Below are positions 21,315 to 30,000 of a DNA stretch of 30,000 bases, piece by piece. The translations under genes were made by a program, and so were the position numbers. Numbering within the stretch: position 1 is the first letter of the stretch; every line of letters starts with the position of its first letter. The notes below the pieces were generated by a model. The model saw only the letters and a list, made by a program, of their open reading frames with translations. It ran no database searches and was not told the DNA's origin. Origin of the DNA: Glandiceps talaboti (lineage: Eukaryota; Hemichordata; Enteropneusta; Spengelidae); contig NC_135560.1 of the NCBI RefSeq assembly GCF_964340395.1, positions 23,114,175 to 23,144,174 on the forward strand, given 5' to 3'.

Positions 21315-21575
21315 TTGTATTACTTGGCGAATGTTATGCCAGCAAAGAAACATTGGACTTTTGCATCGGCAATGCTAGACCCACTGAAACAGGGTTTCAT
21401 TTCGACGATCCTGTGTCTCCTGTTGAAGGCAGATGACGTCCATATGCATACGTTACGCCCGTGGTCGACCAACGTTGGTGTCAATGCATGCATTGCGCGT
21501 GCCAAGGGGAAACAGAACATCGATTACATGGATGTACCATCCATGCTCTTATGTAATAACTCTGTTGTTCATTAG
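21315..21575 (+). other. Unrecognised 86-codon open frame
   Basis: Opens MYYLANVMPAKKHWTFASAM and ends NNSVVH. Composition is not low-complexity and GC is above its surroundings, but no motif, signal peptide, splice context or known family is visible. It may be chance or a mobile-element remnant. Confidence 0.15.
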
Positions 21576-21870
21576 TAGAAAACACTGTTTATAAATAGAC
21601 TACACTAGAACAAGGCCACATACTCATTCTCGCAAGCCAGAGCACATATTTCTGTTGAAGTAACGAACTATCATGGATATCTTGGCAGGTATGTTTTGGG
21701 CGGTGCCGTAAAGAGGGGTGGTATGTTTTGGGCGGTGCCGTAAAGAAGAGTGTGTGGTTTACGACGTTACACGTAAGCTTATAATTAACGGAGTGTCCCG
21801 TATATACTTTTGCATTTGATATGGGCACAATAAATGAATGTGGCACATAGAGAAAGTGTTTTACTTCACA

Positions 21871-22002
21871 CTTAAGTCGTTGCGGCGCTCCGATCCGGCG
21901 CAATACTACTATAATCACATACTGATATCGGCCTTCGGCCCTCGATATCAGTATGCGATTATAGTAGTGTTGCACCGGATCGGAGCGCGGCGACGACTTA
22001 AG
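21871..22002. mobile_element. 132-bp hairpin related to the 18.7-kb MITE
   Basis: Two arms of about 60 bp (CTTAAGTCGT ... ACTGATATCG and its complement) pair with about five mismatches around a GGCCTTCGGCC loop. Inner-arm sequence CCGATCCGGCGCAATACTAC is shared with 18698-18911. On the right, homology continues to a terminus-like GACTGTCAACAGTCTC (about 22036-22051); the left terminus is missing or too diverged. Confidence 0.65.
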
Positions 22003-22578
22003 TTTAGATAACACGTAAGAAAAAAAGGCGCGAGCGACTGTCAACAGTCTCGGCTTCACCTAAAGGTGCTACGTAATCGTTTGTTTACGTAATAGAAATG
22101 GACAATGAATGAATAAAAGGCAACTGATTATCTCATGTTCATGCACGAACTCAACATGAAACATTCGCTGTACCATCACAGCCCTCACATGAATAATCAG
22201 TTGAATATTCTAAATGTATATAAATACGACCGGAATAGTTATACACAACAATTTACAACTAGTCTGTAAGATACGTGTACACTTCGATCCGAGGTATTGA
22301 GCCACCCAGATACAACAATGGAGGTATCAGGGTTAGAACTATACCGCCATGCCACCACAAAGAGAAGCCTGGTTAGGATTGAAAGACACCACGTATCTTT
22401 AAATGAATTAGTTTTTTATTTTGGTACGATACTAGGTTAGTCACAACTATGCTTTACTGAAGACAAAATGTAAAATTTTCAATCACAAACGGAAGTCATT
22501 GTTATATGAAGTAGACTATAATAAGCGACTTTAATTTGTGGACAATTTGACGATACTCTTGATAGAGAAATCGGCTTT

Positions 22579-23033
22579 GTTATAAAGAGAGATATGATTG
22601 TGTTGGGTGTATGTCACTATATTGTCATTCCTTCTCCATCCAACCCCCACAAACTAATGTGGTGTATACTCCTACCAGTATACGTATATGTTATAAAGAG
22701 AGATATGATGGTGTTGGGTGTATGTCACTATATTGTCATTCCTTCTCCATCCAACCCCCACAAACTAATGTGGTGTATACTCCTACTAGTATACGTATAT
22801 GTTATAAAGAGAGATATGATGGTGTTGGGTGTATGTCACTATATTGTCATTCCTTCTCCATCCATTCAACCCCCACAAACTAATGTGGTGTATACTCCTA
22901 CCAGTATACGTATATGTTATAAAGAGAGATATGATGGTGTTGGGTGTATGTCACTATATTGTCATTCCTTCTCCATCCATCCAACCCCCACAAACTAATG
23001 TGGTGTATACTCCTACTAGTATACGTATATGTT
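22579..23033. repeat. Four tandem copies of a 111-115-bp unit
   Basis: Units begin GTTATAAAGAGAGATATGAT at 22579, 22690, 22801 and 22916 (periods 111, 111, 115), ending near 23033. Each holds a GTATAC...GTATACGTATA inverted segment. The array ends about 190 bp before the flavoprotein start codon. The repeated 37-residue frames follow from 111 being divisible by 3. Confidence 0.93.
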
Positions 23034-23226
23034 CCTGTTATTTCCATATCATCTTTATTATCACATTTATTTCTAATTAGCCATAGACACAAGGTTTGTA
23101 TACACTGACAAAAAGATAAATATTTTGACATAGACAATATTCCTGTATTGGTATTTCATTAAACTATTTTGTGGCTATGCAAGAATTGATGTACAAGCAA
23201 TTCTCACACTTGTACTTTCAGAAAGC

Positions 23227-26114
<2,888 letters not shown>

Positions 26115-26268
26115 ACAACTTATCACTTAATGCAGATTTCACGACCAATAGGCTATAGTAAATTGGCAATAGAAATTGGTAAAACGGAATGCCACATTAT
26201 GATTGGATAACATCTTTATATGGAGAATACTATACTTCACAAACAAATATAGACATTTTTATTGTTGA

Positions 26269-26274
26269 AATAAA
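26269..26274 (+). promoter_or_regulatory. Candidate polyadenylation signal of the flavoprotein gene
   Basis: AATAAA 155 bp after the stop codon, in an AT-rich 3' region. It is the first canonical hexamer downstream. Confidence 0.5.
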
Positions 26275-26580
26275 TTTCAGTCAAAACTTAAATTCATTGA
26301 TGAACATTAATGTGTGCTATATCTTTACACGCTATGTTGAAAAATTGAATACTGCATGTAGCTAGTTTCAACACATTTTGGAGTAGAACAAGAAATTACA
26401 TTCATTATTCAGAATGGAGATACTTAAAATAATTAAAAGTTACAGATATTGTCCATTTCAGATTAGATCAATCACCAAATTCGTCATTGATTTTGTCAAA
26501 TCAATCAGTCAACAAACTGGGAGTTTCATGAGAGTTTCAACATACAACAGGCCCGAAGAGAACAGAAATTGATGAAAAAC

Positions 26581-27899
26581 AACCACTGTGATTTGACACG
26601 ACACGTACTTTGGTACAACCCTATCTAAGTACAATCACTGTGATTTGACACGACACGTACTTTGGTACAACCCTATCTAAGTACAATCACTGTGATTTGA
26701 CACGACACGTACTTTGGTACAACCCTATCTAAGTACAATCACTGTGATTTGACACGACACGTACTTTGGTACAACCCTATCTAAATACAATCACTGTGAT
26801 TTGACACGACACATACTTTGGTACAACCCTATCTAAGTACAATCACTGTGATTTGACACGACACATACTTTGGTACAACCCTATCTAAATACAATCACTG
26901 TAATTTGACACGACACGTACTTTGGTACAACCCTATCTAAATACAGTCACTGTGATTTGACACGACACGTACTTTGGTACAACCCTATCAAAGTACAATC
27001 ACTGTGATTTGACACGACACGTACTTTGGTACAACCCTATCTAAGTACAGTCACTGTGATTTGACACGACACATACTTTGGTACAACCCTATCTAAGTAC
27101 AGTCACTGTGATTTGACACGACACATACTTTGGTACAACCCTATCTAAGTGCAGTCACTGTGATTTGACACGACACGTACTTTGGTACAACCCTATCTAA
27201 ATACAATCACTGTGATTTGACACGACACATACTTTGGTACAACCCTATCTAAGTACAATCACTGTAATTTGACACGACACGTACTTTGGTACAACCCTAT
27301 CTAAGTACAATCACTGTGATTTGACACGACACTTACTTTGGTACAACCCTATCTAAGTACAGTCACTGTGATTTGACACGACACGTACTTTGGTACAACC
27401 CTATCTAAGTACAATCACTGTGATTTGACACGACACGTACTTTGGTACAACCCTATCTAAGTACAGTCACTGTGATTTGACACGACACGTACTTTGGTAC
27501 AACCCTATCTAAGTACAATCACTGTAATTTGACACGACACGTACTTTGGTACAACCCTATCTAAGTACAATCACTGTGATTTGACACGACAGATACTTTG
27601 GTACAACCCTATCTAAGTACAATCACTGTGATTTGACACGACAGATACTTTGGTACAACCCTATCTAAATACAATCACTGTAATTTGACACGACACGTAC
27701 TTTGGTACAACCCTATCTAAATACAATCACTGTGATTTGACACGACACATACTTTGGTACAACCCTATCTAAATACAATCACTGTGATTTGACACGACAC
27801 ATACTTTGGTACAACCCTATCTAAGTACAATCACTGTGATTTGACACGACACATACTTTGGTACAACCCTATCTAAATACAATCACTGTGATTTGACAC
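26581..27899. repeat. 52-bp minisatellite, 25 full copies plus a partial
   Basis: Unit is about AATCACTGTGATTTGACACG + ACACGTACTTTGGTACAACC + CTATCTAAGTAC. The period is exactly 52 throughout (first unit 26581, last partial at 27881). Variants mix at a few sites: CACGTAC/CACATAC/CAGATAC, TAAGTAC/TAAATAC, AATCAC/AGTCAC, TGTG/TGTA. There are no indels between copies, which implies recent homogenisation. It sits between the flavoprotein 3' end and the next gene's TATA box. Confidence 0.97.
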
Positions 27900-27902
27900 T
27901 GA

Positions 27903-27911
27903 TTTATAAAG
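27903..27911 (+). promoter_or_regulatory. TATA box of the secreted-protein gene
   Basis: TTTATAAAG, 57 bp before the ATG at 27968. Usual TATA spacing would put the transcription start near 27935 and give a leader of about 30 nt. The minisatellite ends at 27899, so the box is directly next to it. Confidence 0.55.
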
Positions 27912-27967
27912 AAGTCTGATAAGGACTAAAGGACACGACACATCTTACAGGGTTGCAGTTCGAAAAC

Positions 27968-30000
27968 ATGGCTAATTTTCCCTCAAGTATATTATACTGT
28001 GTTCTCTTTATTGGGTTGTACCAATGTGTAGCAAGTGAGGTGAGTACTCAGCTCAAGGAGAGCGACTCAGAACCATGTTTGTGTTGACAAAAACAACACC
28101 GTTTCTAGTTTTGGTGACCAGGATATGTAAAATATCTATGTAGTAACAACGGCATCAACTTTTCTCTTTTGATATAATTAGAGTTTTATTTTTTGTAATT
28201 GTGTTATTGAAATCGACTCGATTGTGATTAAAGTTATAGCATATTGTCGGCAGAGAATAATATACGGAAACAGTACTTAATTTTTACGTATACCTGCATA
28301 CGTCGCATTGTTCAGCCCTATCAGGCTTCCTAATAGCGTGGTACGAATGTCTGTATCTTACAGACTGATTCTTACCATGCATTCTTATTCATACATAGCC
28401 GAGACTCTAGGTCTGTGGTTAACTTGGACTGCTACTCATTACTCACAGGTAATAGCCCAATTCAACTAAAAACCTATATAGAGTCTAAGCTAACATGTTT
28501 TAGCAAAATAATCAGCCGTACATTTTGAAGATTGAGCTACCCGAACAGCCTGTTATTACTGTTAGTTTTGTTGTATATATTAATTTGTGTTTTAGACGAC
28601 AGGGTGTATGTCGGAGAGCAGTCCCATAGATACCTCATCTGGAGGAACATCATACACGGTCTCCACGACATTCACGGTAAATCATCCAATTGTATTGTCA
28701 TCATGATATAAGAAAGTGTGCTAGTAAAGATGTGAAAGGTGCAAGAAAACATGACTAAACCAGAAACGTCAGAAGAAATCATGTCACAATGTGGTCAGGC
28801 TGGAAGGGCATCTTAACCAATAGTTTAACATGTCGATTGTGTGTGTAGTTTGAACAGGTGAGGTGTATGCAGTGGCATTAGGTAACACAATGAAACACCA
28901 CTTCATGCATTGAAAATCTGTCTGTTAGAATTATGGTGATGATGATAAATGGTTGACATGATGTCAAAGGTTGGATGTTCAACCTCGAGAAAGGTAAAAT
29001 AAATAAACAAAATGGTATACAGTCATTCTAAATTAGTATTAATAGTTTTTGATCTGTACAATCGGCCAAACCAACAACTTCAGAGCACGCCATAGAATAT
29101 TTTGAAATGCAGCACCTTACAAACTATTGGAAGGAATTATTCAACGTTGAATATACGTCATTGTTTATTGTTATTGCCAGCACTCGTGTCCTTGGAATGG
29201 AAAACTACCAGAGATGATTGACGTTTCCTGTACTTGTGCACTTACAGGAACGATGCGATATTCTCGAGACAACAAACAAGTTGAACTATGTGACGGGGAG
29301 GTAAGATGACCTTGAAGGAATTGAGCCGTACCTTTTAGTATTTAATAAAGCGCCATATTCTTCAAAAATGTCGAGAATGTAAGCTTCGCGTGTCTTCTAA
29401 TTTAGTTTATATATTCACAATAAGAAAGAACTGTGTTCTAACAATCTAACTGGTGTCGCCTTTTATTGTAATGGGTCATTTGCATAACTGATTATCGTTG
29501 CCAACTAATACATGATGGTTGTGACTTGCATGTACCAGGGGTATATCATTATTTATCACCCAATGAAAATACTCGTGACCTAAGGGTCTTTGTCACTACA
29601 ACAACCCTTAGGTCACACGAGTATATTCCGGGGAAATCGGGGAAAATAATGTTAATTTTGAATGTTTGGTCTCATCTTTCCAACACAACCAGTGACGTAG
29701 ACTTGCGGCGTTGTTGTGACATAGACGCTCGTTGTCATGACGTAGAACGACCAGAGTATATATTCCATATTTTTTGTTCGGAATGGCTAGTGCATTGTAT
29801 AATATTATATATCTATTTTCTCCAAGTTATGTGATACATTAATTTCCTAACGTAACATTTTTGTCGTTTTCTGAACTTACAGAGCTGGTTAGTTATGTAC
29901 AGTTTTAGTCCTGGTACTATCCACCAGCCAGCCAATTCTTGCCAGGATCTCTATAACCGTGGAATTCGACAAAGTGGTGTGTATTGGATCTACCCAGACA
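27968..30000 (+). CDS. Secreted cysteine-rich protein with start of a fibrinogen-like fold (partial, 3' end missing)
   Basis: Exons: 27968-28039, 28596-28676, 29181-29300, and 29883 onward past the window edge; all introns are phase 0. Exon 1 is almost exactly a signal peptide (MANFPSSILYCVLFIGLYQC then VASE). Exon 2 is a short Ser/Thr-rich linker with one Cys. Exon 3 (PWNGKLPEM, SCTCALTGTMRYS, VELCDGE) resembles the GTxRY...LxxCDGxxW module found in some collagen-related and fibrinogen-like extracellular proteins. Exon 4 continues with SWLVMYS and then SCQDLYNRG...GVYWIYPD, matching the opening of fibrinogen-like domains (SC-x-E/D-x...GVYWI-x-P-D). The ATG has A at -3 and G at +4. The function is presumably extracellular or adhesive, and the full architecture lies outside the window. 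Confidence 0.8.
29569..29624. repeat. Hairpin in intron 3 of the secreted-protein gene
   Basis: ATACTCGTGACCTAAGGGT and its complement AACCCTTAGGTCACACGAGT + AT pair over about 19 bp with a 14-nt loop. Probably the core of a small inverted-repeat element; its ends were not resolved. Confidence 0.65.

Noticed and set aside
22594-22998. 134-residue protein with 37-residue repeats
   Set aside because: Period 111 is divisible by 3, so a frame stays open across the tandem array; several frames do so equally.
26581-27899. CRISPR-like array
   Set aside because: The units abut with no unique spacers, and the window is animal DNA; it is a minisatellite.

Overview
This is nuclear DNA from an animal. 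Genes are split into short exons with GT/AG introns, microsatellites are very abundant, small inverted-repeat and SINE-like elements are scattered throughout, and one intron holds a short vertebrate-type TTAGGG run. The gene content (LONP1, a ten-exon SLC22 transporter, an avidin, a peroxisomal flavoprotein) fits a marine invertebrate such as a lancelet, hemichordate, echinoderm or mollusc. I cannot name the species. No bacterial features are present. Long open frames made only of simple repeats (MYVC, HTYI, DDDD, SLSL, RERE) are not genes.

Layout. 1-2963, minus strand: the first three coding exons of the mitochondrial Lon protease LONP1, which runs off the left edge. 2964-4105: LONP1 upstream region and simple repeats. 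4106-10891, minus: a complete SLC22-family transporter in ten exons whose phases all agree (608 aa). 10892-12653: intergenic, with repeat fragments. 12654-15400, minus: a four-exon avidin-family gene. Its first exon reads as a mitochondrial presequence, and its last exon is a 55-nt piece that restores the biotin-contacting eighth strand. 15500-17408: a repeat-rich block (stem-loop, about 146-bp units, then about 112-bp units) ending beside a cysteine-rich open frame with no Met. 17500-22050: repeats, including an inverted pair, a small transposon with 9-bp target duplications and a related 132-bp hairpin. 22579-23033: four copies of a 111-115-bp repeat. 23227-26114, plus: a five-exon FAD-dependent amine-oxidase-like protein ending in the peroxisomal signal AKL. 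26581-27899: 25 copies of a 52-bp minisatellite that stop four bases short of a TATA box. 27968-30000, plus: the start of a secreted cysteine-rich protein entering a fibrinogen-like fold, cut by the right edge.

The genes do not form an obvious pathway. LONP1 and the avidin both look mitochondrial, and the flavoprotein looks peroxisomal. The most unusual candidate is the avidin with a mitochondrial presequence. All gene models were read by hand from splice sites, reading phase and recalled family motifs; no alignment was run.
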